A stretch of DNA of 64,000 nucleotides from Asterochloris sp. CNOR1. Lineage: Eukaryota; Chlorophyta; Trebouxiophyceae; Trebouxiales; Trebouxiaceae. Below the pieces are notes generated by a model. It did no database searches. It had not been told where the DNA came from and saw only the letters and a list, made by a program, of their open reading frames with translations. Positions 54,702 to 64,000 of this stretch are shown piece by piece (the stretch's first letter is position 1; each line of letters begins with the position of its first letter). The stretch spans positions 1,488,001 through 1,552,000 of the forward strand of contig OZ017748.1 in assembly GCA_963969365.1 (NCBI GenBank). The letters run 5' to 3'. Position numbers and translations under genes: made by a program.

Positions 54702-57700
54702 TCAAGCGCTCTGATACAGCTTCCTGACTTGTTCTAGGGTACATGGCAGGCGGGTGACTGGGCAGCACCCATGCTGATCAACAAATGGGAAGATGCAGGG
54801 GTAGCAAAATACATAGCCTGAGCAGGCTGCCATCGCTGGATTGGTGCGCTTCTTGCGGCACAGGGCGCAGACGCTGCGGTCCTCAGGCAGAGGTACTCCA
54901 TCAATGGCAGGTCTGGGTGCTGGCGGCGGTGGTGGAATTGGGGGGGCTTTGGTGCCTCCCAGCTTGCTTTCGGCTGACAGATACCACCACTCCAGCAACT
55001 GCATGGCAGACAGGGCAGTGAAGACAGCAGCGGCAGCTTGGTGCCCACTGCACGGCAAATTTGAGGGCGCCCGCTTAGAGCACAACGCAAGAAGTGAGCC
55101 TGCAGATGGTGCTCACAGTAGCAGGACTGAGCCTTCTCTTTGGAAGGACATGGCAAGAAACCTCATGCAGTACTGACAGGTTCAGACCTTCTGAATTTGA
55201 GCACAAGGTGAGCCTGCACATGACATTACTACAAGTTATTCTAACTGCGCAGCTGCGCTGCCCAGAGCAGTGCACACCTTGAAGGCAAACACAGACAGGA
55301 TGAGGGCGTTGCGGGTGTGGTCGGCAAGGGCATAGCTGCTGTGCAGCCAGCCCTGGCGCAGCACGCGAACCAGCCACGGCCCAGATTGCAGAGCCCCCTG
55401 CAGCTGCTGCTGTCTCTGGCGCTGCTTGCGGCGCTGCACCTCAACCTGGGCAGGTAGGGTGAAAACCTCAAGATCAGTACTGAAGCATTGTCAAGCAGAA
55501 CTGCCAAAGCGCAAAGAGTGGCGGTGCAGTTGAGTGCAGGAGCATTCTCTGAGGCCGGCAGATGGGGATGCAGCCAGCCCGGCGGCAAATGAATGCAGCA
55601 CATGGTGCCAGCGTGAAGCAGTCCAGCCCTCTGCTGCAGGCAGCAGGGACTCACCATTTCATGCCCCGACACCCTGACCACATGCTGCTGCAGAAGGTGC
55701 AGGACCGGCGAGAAGTAGGGTGTGGAATCCAGCAAGTAAAGCAGCTGATACCTGCAGGGGCAGCATTTACTTGGTCCGCCATGCTGCAAGCAACAATGTG
55801 TCTCACTGGAGCATCAGGGCGCACAGCAGAGCCCTGGCCACAAGGCCAGGCAAGCGGCTGTGCAGCCCTTGCAGCAGTGTCTATTACTGTAGCGCAGACA
55901 GCCTGTGTCTGTTAGTCTGCAGCGCGGGCAGGCATGACATGCAGATGCTTCTGTACAGCTGGGCGTCTCTGGTGAAGCAGCCTCTCCCGCACCGGAGCCA
56001 GTGCCATCAGACTATCATTGTGCAAGTGAGGCCCGTGTTTGACATACCCTCAAAGCAAAGCGCCTCTTCAGTGGCATGCGACACGCTGCATGGCCAAAAG
56101 TGCAGCACGGCCAGCAGGGCAGCTGGTCGTGCAGCTTCCGCAGCAGTGCCGGCCAGATGCTGCTGCGCAGCAGGCCTTGGTCTGCAGGGCACGTAGCCTC
56201 TGCAGCACAGCGCTGTAGATGCCGTCGTGCAGCAGGCCCAGATCTGCCACTCACCCAAAGCGAAGAGCCTCCTGGCTGGCGTGCACCCAGGGGTACACTC
56301 TCAGAAAACAGTTCAGGGTGGTCGCCTTCAAGCGCTGCAGCTGCGCCTGTAGGGTCGAGCCGCCAGCAGCCTGCAGAAGTCATGTGAAGTAGGGGGGACA
56401 ACGCAGACTGGTGGAGAGTGCTGACAGCCTGCAGGATCAAGGCTGCACAAAAATTCAGCAGAGCACCGTTTGAGCGGCAGGGCAGAGCTGCTGAGTGTCC
56501 AGCCAGGGCATGTGGTCACAGCAGAGCAGGGCTCCAGAGACCAGCACAGCACAACAGTGGCAGGCAGTCTGCCATGCAGCAACATGACAGGTCTCAGACT
56601 AACACCAATGCCGCGGCTAGACGTGTCGAACATGAGTCGAAGTAAGGAGCAGGAGCTTGTGAGGGGCATGGCACAGCTGCAGAGCCCTGAGCAGTCTGTC
56701 TCACCTCATGCCGTGCTGACTCAGTCTGGGCTCGTGCAAATGTCAACCCCAGGACTCCGTCCACGCGCCTGTGAACGCTGTACAGCCGGTCCAGCTTGGA
56801 CTTCAGGTAGGGCAGCAGGACCTGCAAGGAGAGCAGCATGGCGATGCATTAGGGACCTGCAGGAGCAGCGCACATGACATAGGTTCCTCAGCAGGGCCAT
56901 TGGCCATACGCTGCTGACATCAGCTGCCACAGGCACCCTAGGACATAGGAGCTGGGCAATATAGCAGGCGGTGTCAACACCCCAGTGGGAGTTCAGGGCA
57001 GGCAGCAGGTGGGGACACCCGGGAATCAATGTGTGATTATGGCAGTCCAGGATCTCATCTGATCAGCCGGGGTGTGCTGCTGGCTGTGAGTCAACAGGAC
57101 AGAGGCATGCAGGCGCCATAAGCCTGGCCTACCTGCCTCCTACTCCTCGTGCTGGTGGGGACACCCGGCCAGAGCATGGCCAAGTCACAAACCAGTCGGG
57201 TTGCTCACCAGGACAGCCAGGGTGTGCTGCTGGCCGCGGTGCAGCAGCGCAGGGTCAGGCAGGCCCTGTGAGGTTGGCCTGCCTGCCCGCCGCAGCCCGT
57301 ACAGGCTCTCCGCAAAGGAGGAGCTCCCATTCTGCAGGCTCTGGCGGTCCAGCAGAGCCGTTATGAGGGCAAATACCTCGTCTTCCCAGTCCAACAGCCT
57401 GTGGAACATGGGGCGTCGCTGAGCAAAGATCTGCAGCCGTGAGAGACTGGTCAACACTCTCAGCGCAACCTGAGACGGTGTCTCATGGACCAGTTTGGTA
57501 GCATGGCACAGGTAGCGCATGCATTGTTTTGAATTGAGGAAAGCAGCATGAACTGCCTGATGAGACGTCGGTGTGGTGGCGATCATGTACGAACAGGGCA
57601 TGATTGCCTGACACTGACAGCGAAGAGCCACAGACAGTTTGCTCTGACAAAGGTGTGCATCTCCACACTGTGGGATGAACTCACGGACAGAGAGTAAATG

Positions 57701-57798
57701 GTGGCAGCCTTCAAGCTGGGCATTAGGCGCTCTGCTGCCACTAGCTCAAAGAAGGTGGGCCGGGTAGACCCGTCCCCGCCCAGCGCCACAAAGGACAT
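54702..57798 (-). CDS. PEX12: Peroxisome assembly protein PEX12
   Basis: PEX12 is a RING peroxin of the PEX2-PEX10-PEX12 ubiquitin ligase that recycles the import receptor PEX5 at the peroxisome membrane. Seven exons keep one frame: 57798-57685, 57469-57209, 56821-56705, 56370-56255, 55751-55655, 55445-55276 and 55047-54702, giving 406 aa. The N-terminus has PTFFELVAAERLMPSLKAA, then FHRLLDWEDEVFALITALL and SSSFAESLYGLRRAG, then VLLPYLKSKLDRLYSV and RVYPWVHASQEALRF. The last exon has LLEWWYL, a proline run, and the C-terminal RING-like domain SVCALCRKKRTNPAMAACSG, YVFCYPCIFPFV, CCPVTRLPC. As in other PEX12 proteins, only some zinc ligands are present (it binds a single zinc). It ends tail-to-tail with DLST and starts head-to-head with PsaF. 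Confidence 0.93.
56055..56115 (-). repeat. Echo of the PEX12 exon 4 end
   Basis: On the minus strand the exon 4 end (cacgccagccaggaggctct, tcgctttgg/gtgag, 56,285-56,250) recurs about 185 bases on as catgccactgaagaggcgct, ttgctttgagggtatg. The copy would read HATEEALCFEG against the real HASQEALRFG, and keeps a GT donor. Confidence 0.78.
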
Positions 57799-58123
57799 GG
57801 TCTGCTGCTGTGTGCTGGTAGCCGGCGATGCACTTCAGTCTTGCTTTGCCAGGGCAGAGGAGCAGCTGCCTGGATCAGGCAGCTGTAGGCTGCTGTCCAG
57901 ATCCTTTTTTGTGCTCAACATGCCAGCTTGAACAGGCCCTTCAGTACACAGGTATGCTCTGACTATAGCACTGCTGCCTGTGCTTCAGGTTCAGGTGCAA
58001 TAGCCATTCTCGAAACGCTACCGGTGGGCCACCGCTCCTCTGGTGTCCTCTTCGCAAATCTTAGCCCTCATCGCCAATTTTGTTGCCTAGAGGACGCCTT
58101 TGGCTGATACAGACTCAGCAGCC
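57799..58123. promoter_or_regulatory. Divergent promoter, PEX12 / PsaF
   Basis: About 325 bases separate the two start codons and hold no coding exon that I can see. PsaF is expected to be strongly light-regulated, so its core promoter probably lies in the right half. I see no clear TATA box. Confidence 0.4.
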
Positions 58124-59918
58124 ATGGTGGCCACTATGACTCAGGGCCTATCCTCAAAGGTGAGGCTGCTTCTGACCCTGCCACCGAGGCCGGTCCGGCC
58201 CCCGTCATGGTTATGCTGACCTGTGCTTGGCTTGTGTAGGAGCTCAGGTGCAGCAGGCCCCTGGTGCACAACAGCAGCCGCAGGGCCGCTGTCCAGGCAA
58301 CCCGCCCTGTGACGTGCTCCGTCCAGCCCGTCCGCGACGCTGGCAAGGCGATCGCTGCTGCTGCCCTTGCAGCGGCCGTCAGTCTGGGCAGCGTGCAGGC
58401 AGCCCACGCGGACATCGCTGGCCTCACCCCCTGCAGTCAGAGTAAGCCTTTTGCCAAGAGGCAGAAGGGAGAGGTCAAGGCCCTGCAGAAGAGGCTGAGC
58501 AAAGTAAGTTTGTGCTGAGGGATAGCGTGCTGTCCGTCAATCAAGATTGTGATCCAGCAGATGCTGGCTGCTGTGGGCCGCAGTGCTGCTTCCAGGCAAA
58601 TTCTTGCAGGCTGTGCGCTTGATTTCACATGGGCCTCACCACTGTCTGCAGCATGACCTTGGGCCAGAGGATGTTTTGCTCTAGCTCCAGCAGCCATCCC
58701 CTATCTTCCCAGTGGACACATACATGCAGCACAAGCAGAACCTGATGGTTCCAGCATTTGCTGGCAGCACTAGTCTCCCAGTGTACGCATGTGCAGTGTC
58801 CAGATACTGCAGAAGTGACCAGCTGCCAGCTCACCAAACCCCTTTGTGCTGCAGTACGAGGCTGACTCTGCCCCCGCCCTGGCTCTGAACGCCAGCATTG
58901 AGAGGACAGAGAAGCGCTTTGCCACATATGCAAAGCAGGGCCTGTTGTGCGGCACTGATGGCCTGCCCCACCTCATCTCTGACCCTGGGCTGGCCATCCG
59001 CTATGGCCACACCGGCGAAACTCTGGTGAGTAGTTTTTCTTTTACGCTGAGGCTTTGGATCAGACATCTGGTCTCTGCTATGGCTGGGTCAATCATGCTG
59101 CGCACCTTGCAGCGCTATGCAGCAGTCTAGACAGCATTGGAGAGTGCAGCTCTGGTGTTTGTGTGGTGTGGCTGGACTGCATCAAAATTTTTGCCCTGCA
59201 CCAGCAACATTGAAGCTCTCAGCAAATAAGCATGTGCTTTGCGTCCATTAAGAGAAGGGCTGGGCAAGCCTGCAATGCCAAGTTGCAGCACTGATGACCG
59301 GCGTTTTGCAGCTGGTGCCTTAGCTGTACAGCTGTGGCTGATCAGCTGCCACTATTTTGCTGCAGATCCCCACCATTGCCTTCCTGTACATTGCTGGCTA
59401 CATTGGGTACGTCGGCCGTGAGTACATCAAGGCTGCCAAGAAGGAGCAGAAGCCCACAGTGAAGGAGTACATCATCGATGTGCCCTTCGCACTCAAGCTT
59501 GCAGGACAGGTGGGGCACACCTCCACAGCTGTAGTGCTGCCATGCGTCACGTGTTTGATCCCTCATAGCTTTCACATTGGGGCTGCCCTGCGCTTATGGT
59601 TGCAGTCAGCATTGTTACCTGAGCATGGAAATAGCTGCCAGGGACAGCCCCTCCCAGACTAGTGCATGCCTCAGCTCGGCTTCGGCAGAGCCACCGTGTT
59701 CATGTCAGTCCAAGCAAATATTGGCCAGGCTGACATCTGTCAGAGACCACCCTGCGCTCTTGAGTTCCGGTGAGCCCTGCTTAACTGCTTTGAATTGCTG
59801 CTGATTGCATTGACTCTGGATGATGCAGGGTGCTGGCTGGCCTCTGAGGACCATCCAGGAGCTGCGCAAGGGGACACTCACAGAGGACGACTCCAAGATC
59901 ACTGTATCCCCCAGGTGA
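58124..59918 (+). CDS. PSAF: Photosystem I subunit III (PsaF)
   Basis: PsaF is the lumen-exposed docking subunit of photosystem I for plastocyanin or cytochrome c6. Five exons keep one frame: 58124-58159, 58240-58503, 58855-59025, 59366-59509 and 59829-59918, giving 234 aa. The transit peptide is bipartite: a basic stromal part, then a thylakoid signal ([18 protein letters not shown]) cleaved after AHA, leaving a mature start DIAGLTPC. The lysine-rich donor-binding helix follows ([20 protein letters not shown]). Then come [26 protein letters not shown] and the membrane segment [20 protein letters not shown]. The C-terminus is [15 protein letters not shown] ... ITVSPR. Exon 2 needs the acceptor at 58,239 (tgtgtag) to keep phase. 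Confidence 0.96.
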
Positions 59919-60095
59919 TGGCAGGGAATTGCAGCCAGGCGTGTACCCCTTCCCCTGTATCCTTCAGGGTCACCTGTTCCCCGCATGCTGAAGCATCAAA
60001 TAGGTCTTCCTTACCCCCCAACCAATTTTGAGAGATGCCAGTTCAAAAGACTTGGTTGTAAGACAAACATTTCAACAGCAAGAAGCTGAAAATGC
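59919..60095. other. Short tail-to-tail spacer
   Basis: About 177 bases separate the PsaF and CTF18 stop codons. The two transcripts probably overlap at their 3' ends. No other feature is seen. Confidence 0.45.
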
Positions 60096-63000
60096 TTAAT
60101 CGATTCGTGGCCTGAGGAAGTCCTTCATGAGCATGGGGCGTTTGACAGCCTGCAGAGGAGAGGTGCCAGCTCAACATCAAGACCATCTCATGTAGACAAC
60201 CTATGGCTCGTGCACACAGACAGATGCAACAATCAATTAGCGACAAGCCTACATTTGTGTAGCCCTCATGGAATTTGTATCGTGCTGGCGCCTTGAGCAC
60301 TCCCCCTCCTGGAAGTCCAGGCAGCACTTGCCTGAGACTCCAGCTGAGAAGCACAAGCACGCAGCCTGGCAGGACCACAAACACCTTGCCTGCGGCTGTG
60401 TGTGCAGCTTGCAGCTTCTGCTGGGCGCTGAGCGGCATTTTGCGCTTCTCCGTCTTTGTTCGCAGTGTCTCAAGCCAGTTTCCCTTGCTGCTGACTTTGA
60501 CTGCCTGGCCTATACCTGCAGCCATCCGGAGCTGCCACTTGACACCTGAATGTGGCTCTGGCAGGGCCTTGTATTGAGTGAAGGCTTCTTACCTGCTGCC
60601 TTCATGCGCTGTGCCACAGAATACTGCAGGTTGGCTGATGGCGGCCGCTGGCTGCTTGGCTCAGCAACAGCAGCAGCATGGTCCAGAGTATGGCCATGCT
60701 GCTGCTGCCTGCTTGAGTCCAGCCCTGCTCGCACGGGATTGACAGGGGCGTCAGCACCCACAGTGCTCTGCCCACACCTGGCCTGCACATAGCTGTGAAG
60801 GCTGTCTGGCACTCTGCCTGTGCTGTCTCCTGACGTGCACAGTGACATGCAATGGAGCTGCCTGCGAGAGTGATGTGGTGCACCAGCTCCTGCCTCCTCC
60901 AGCACTCTGTGAGGAGCAGCTGAAGGAGGCTCACAGGCATACAAGCCTGCGAGCAAAGCACGTAGATGCCAAAGAGCAGGTTGCATGCAGAGGGCAGGCG
61001 AGTGCCAGATGCAGGCAGCAGGCAGAGGGCAGGCTCGTTCTGAGCGCTGGCAGTCGTCATTTGCTCACTGAGAGAGCAAGCAGAAGACAAGGCGTGTCTG
61101 TTTGTTCTGCACTTGCTTGGCTCCATGCTGGCAGCTCACCAGCTCACGCCGCCGAATGAGCTCCAGTGTCACGTCATGGGCCACCAGGCGCCTTAGTGCC
61201 ATCGACATGGTTTTGCATGGGAGACCAGCGACCTGCAGCAGCCCAAGCTTCAAATGATGCACGTCGCCAGCCGCAGAACATGCCCTGAGCGATGCATCCC
61301 TGCAAGTGCTGGGATGAAGGCTGAGCAGCTTAGATCACTGGTCACAACATGCTGCTGCGGTGCCAAGCCATGCCATAGCTTACTGTACACAGCCCTGACA
61401 GCGGAGGCATGAGAGGGTGAGCAGCCAGCCCTGGTGCTTTCTGGCGGCTGCTGCTGCAAGCAATTGGTCTGCAAGCTCTGCTGGTGCAAGCGCCAGACCG
61501 GCTCAGCTGACGGGGTCTGGGCTCACCAGGGCAAAGGCACAGCCTGTGCGTGATGGGGTGCAGGGGGCAGAGCCTTGCAGCACAGCAGGGAGCTGCCAGA
61601 ACCAGCACAGCTTGTGCACAGATGGACAGCACAGGAGTGTGGCAGCTGCTGATATCCTGCCTCAGCTGCGTCCAGCATGAAGGTCAGGCTGTAGGCAACT
61701 GCATGTTGACGGTGTATGCCACAGCTGCTCACCCAAGAAAGGTGCAGTCGTTGCACTGCAGGGTGCAGGGGCGGAGCACTACCTGTACAGCTGGGCAGCT
61801 GCTGCCTGAGCTCAGCTGCCACATTCTGCTTGAATGTCTCTGCTCTTCAGCGATGAGCAGTGTTGACGAGGCCTGCCCCTGCTGCTCACCGGGAAAAGGC
61901 ACAGTCGATGCACTGCAGGGTGCACAGGGACGGCCCTCCCAGCACAGGAGGGCGGCAACTGCCTGAGCTCTGCCTCAGCAACTGTGTCCAGCATGAAGGT
62001 CAGGCTGTAGGCAATCAGCACTCTCACGAGGCCTCCCACTGCTGCCTTCTCCTGCTGAGAGAACAGGTTTGGGGCAACAGGGCGTACCTGACAGTCAAGG
62101 GCTGCCACCAAGAAAGGCAACACGTCCTGCAGGCACGACAACTTGTCTTCAGTAGCCTTGCAAAGCGAAACAGGACTGAGGCAGCTGCTGTTCGCGTGCA
62201 TACAGCTGCGACAACGCTGTGCAAACAAAGTGCTCACAAGGCTGCAAGCAGTGAAGAAGCAGACCTTAGCTGCTGCTCCGCCTGCCACCGTCTGGAAGGC
62301 CTGAGGCCCGACCTCCCTCTGCCACTCCTGGAGCAGGGTTTGCCTTGCAGCGTGCTGCCTGGCAGCAGCAGCGCCTGCCTGTGGCCACTGCAGCTGCAGC
62401 CTGCACGGGCCAAAGCCCCATTCACAATGTGTCCAAGTCATCTACTTTTGTGTTCTACTTTTGTGCATGGTGCAAGCCACCCTCTGTTTGTGCAATTTGA
62501 TGGCATGGCCTTGTGCACCAGTGTGCCGCTAGCAAAGCCTGGTGTCGCACTCAAGCAGCAGTCCAGACGGCTGCACCCCAGCCAGATGCTAGTGGGACCA
62601 GCTGATCATCACACAATGATGTTGCAGTGGCTGCTTCAGCAAACCATGGCATGAAGAGGCACGCTCTCGATCCCATGACTGCAGCCAGGCTGTGCCCCAG
62701 CAAAGCTGTCCAAAGCGGTAAGCAGAACCAGCCAGGCTCTGCTGTGAGGCCATGCAACAGCAGCGTGCAGGCGAGCAGCACGCTGCCTGCTTGCCGCAAA
62801 AACAGCGCATGAAAACAGCAGCAGCACCCAGCCCACCTGTTGGCCCTGTGCCCTGCCAGTGCACAGGCTGGCGTCGTGCTTGACCAGAACATACTCCCCG
62901 CACAGTGCCAGGCTGCGCAGCAGCAAGTCTCTTTGCAAGCACCTCCCTCATCATCGACCGCCAAGAAGCCAGAGTGGCAGTCGCTGTAGCAGCCGGCGAG

Positions 63001-64000
63001 GAAATGAACCAGACCTCCAATGAGCATACCCCACCTGGTGGGCCCCCCAGCCAGGCTGCACACCAGCGCTCCATCAGCAAGGACAGCCCAGCCGCGTCAG
63101 GCTGCGCAACAGCATCCTGGCTCAGCAGCTGGCACGACGCAGCGCTCCAGATCTTGGGGTATGCCCACCTGTCGGGCCCTGCAGCCAGGCTGCGCAACAG
63201 CAGCGCACAGGCCGGCTGGTACTTGACCAGGGCCCACTCCCCGCGCCGGTGGGTCATCGCCGCAAACCGGTCGCTGGCGCCCAGCAGGTCGGCGATCGCA
63301 GCGGTGCGCCGCAGCTGCGTGTCCATGTAGCGTGTCCGGTATACGTTCTCATGGAGGCCGGCCATGACCAGCTCACTGTCGCCAAAGTCCTGCAGCATGC
63401 CCAGGCGCTGCTGCAACTGGGCAGCCGGGCTTGCGGCAGTCCGCCCACTGGGGACCTGCAGGGCAAGCAGCAAGGTCAGGCTGGCTTGTCTGCAGAGGGT
63501 GCGACAGCCTGGGCCTGGGGCTGCGGCCTGGGGCGAGGCCGCAGGGAACTTGCAGGGCAGAGGAGTGGGGCTTGACAAATTGGGTTGAAAGGGGATCAGG
63601 GGCACCAGCTGCAGGTTCCGGCTGCTGCGGGGCTGGTGAGGGCAGCCCCAGGCTCAAGAACCTGCAGGACAGAGGAGCCTGCATTTCCTACGCGCAGGCT
63701 GGCCTGCAGCCATGATGGGCTGGCACCCCTACAGTGTGCACAGCAGCTGTGCGAATCTGAGCGGGGCTGAGCCGCATTGAGCACTTGCAAGAGCAGCAGC
63801 TTTCTCTTCCATTGGTTTGCAGCCCACCTTGCTGACCAGAAGCTCCTGCCAAATGGCAAAGGCGCCCTTGCTCACGTCCTTCTGCCCAACCTGCAACCGG
63901 TGTATGTCTGCCGTGGTGATGGGCCGCAGTCGCCTGGCCAGGAACTGCAGCGTGTTGAGGCAGGCCCGCACATCGCACTCCGTCTTCAGGCACAGCGCCT
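60096..64000 (-). CDS. CTF18: CTF18, alternative clamp loader large subunit (C-terminal half)
   Basis: CTF18-RFC loads PCNA at forks and supports sister-chromatid cohesion. The window holds only the C-terminal half; the AAA+ core lies to the right. From the edge, ALCLKTECDVRACLNTLQFL and VGQKDVSKGAFAIWQELL match the end of the AAA+ module. The next exon (from about 63,460) has LQDFGDSELVMAGLHENVYR and IADLLGASDRFAAMTHRRGE, then WALVKYQPACALLLRSL. Near 62,100-61,990 come VLPFLVAALDCQVRPVAPNL and VLIAYSLTFMLD, parallel to LLLDILAPKLRPVSTQLYS and LAYSLTY in animals. Near 61,220, LPCKTMSMALRRLVAHDVTL. The C-terminal domain has RYKFHEGYTN (60,270) and ends AVKRPMLMKDFLRPRID, the conserved CTF18 tail that binds Dcc1-Ctf8. 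Multiple exon-edge echoes blur the intron-exon limits at 61,600-63,300. Confidence 0.86.
61600..61850 (-). repeat. Echo of the CTF18 AYSLTFMLD segment
   Basis: The real exon part at 61,990-62,020 and the sequence after it repeat about 317 bases downstream on the minus strand: plus-strand cagcatgaaggtcaggctgt occurs at 61,674 and at 61,991. The surrounding 150-200 bases also match in order (ggcaactgc/ggcagctgc, gtgcatcgactg/gtcgttgcactg, gggtgcac/gggtgcag). Both copies would read AYSLTFMLD. Confidence 0.82.
62825..63220 (-). repeat. Several echoes of a CTF18 exon end
   Basis: The exon end near 63,165-63,215 (plus strand ccacctgtcgggccctgcag, ccaggctgcgcaacagcagc) is echoed at about 63,029 (ccacctggtgggccccccag, ccaggctgcaca), 63,097 (gtcaggctgcgcaacagcat), 62,905 (gccaggctgcgcagcagcaa) and 62,836 (cccacctgttggccctgtgc). 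Confidence 0.68.

Noticed and set aside
10349-59509. Bacterial origin or contamination, suggested by proC-, sucB- and methyltransferase-like genes
   Set aside because: All three are split by spliceosomal introns and sit among clearly nuclear algal genes.
1-64000. Transposons, virus-like elements or organelle insertions
   Set aside because: I saw no transposase, reverse transcriptase, integrase or capsid-like frame, no terminal repeats with target duplications, and no organelle gene. The repeats found are local and derived from neighbouring exons or short tandem units.

Overview
This is nuclear DNA of a green alga. The gene set includes plastid photosystem proteins encoded in the nucleus (PsaF with a bipartite transit peptide, Psb28), a mitochondrial 2-oxoglutarate dehydrogenase E2, a peroxisomal PEX12 and ER membrane proteins. 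Genes are intron-dense, moderately GC-rich and packed on both strands. A compact chlorophyte, perhaps a trebouxiophyte, fits best; the species cannot be fixed from sequence alone. I saw no transposon, virus-like element, rRNA, tRNA or CRISPR array.

Layout. 1-1,072: probable 3' end of a plus-strand low-complexity gene. 1,308-2,418 (-): BAP31-like ER protein. 2,635-4,893 (-): unrecognised membrane protein. 4,922-7,272 (+): Lunapark-like ER protein. 7,341-9,660 (-): unrecognised helical protein. 9,867-11,991 (+): pyrroline-5-carboxylate reductase. 12,262-20,082 (-): large disordered protein, perhaps the tail of the next gene. 20,149-25,754 (-): Treslin/TICRR-like origin-firing factor. 25,899-36,049 (+): ZGRF1-like SF1 helicase. 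36,411-37,182 (-): small SAM methyltransferase. 37,402-38,652 (+): Psb28. 39,174-43,605 (-): TBC1D20-like Rab GAP. 44,207-44,580 (+): small conserved-looking protein. 45,700-49,110 (-): one or two unrecognised coiled-coil/helical proteins. 49,213-54,539 (+): dihydrolipoyl succinyltransferase. 54,702-57,798 (-): PEX12. 58,124-59,918 (+): PsaF. 60,096-64,000 (-): C-terminal half of CTF18, cut by the window edge.

Genes alternate strands, so most neighbours are head-to-head with 28-330 bp between start codons, or tail-to-tail. Three genes act in DNA replication or fork repair (Treslin, ZGRF1-like helicase, CTF18). Treslin and the helicase are divergently paired across about 144 bp.

The most striking observation is not a gene. 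Introns in at least seven genes (P5CR, ZGRF1, DLST, TBC1D20, CTF18, PEX12, probably Treslin), and the 3' flank of Psb28, carry one to about seven diverged tandem copies of the neighbouring exon edge together with its splice junction. I call these 'exon-edge echoes'. They suggest that introns here grow by tandem duplication of splice junctions. Several introns also use GC donors.

Exon coordinates were read by eye from splice consensus, reading phase and family similarity. For P5CR, DLST, PEX12, PsaF, Psb28, the methyltransferase, BAP31-like and Lunapark-like genes, the summed exons keep one open frame. Other models are approximate.
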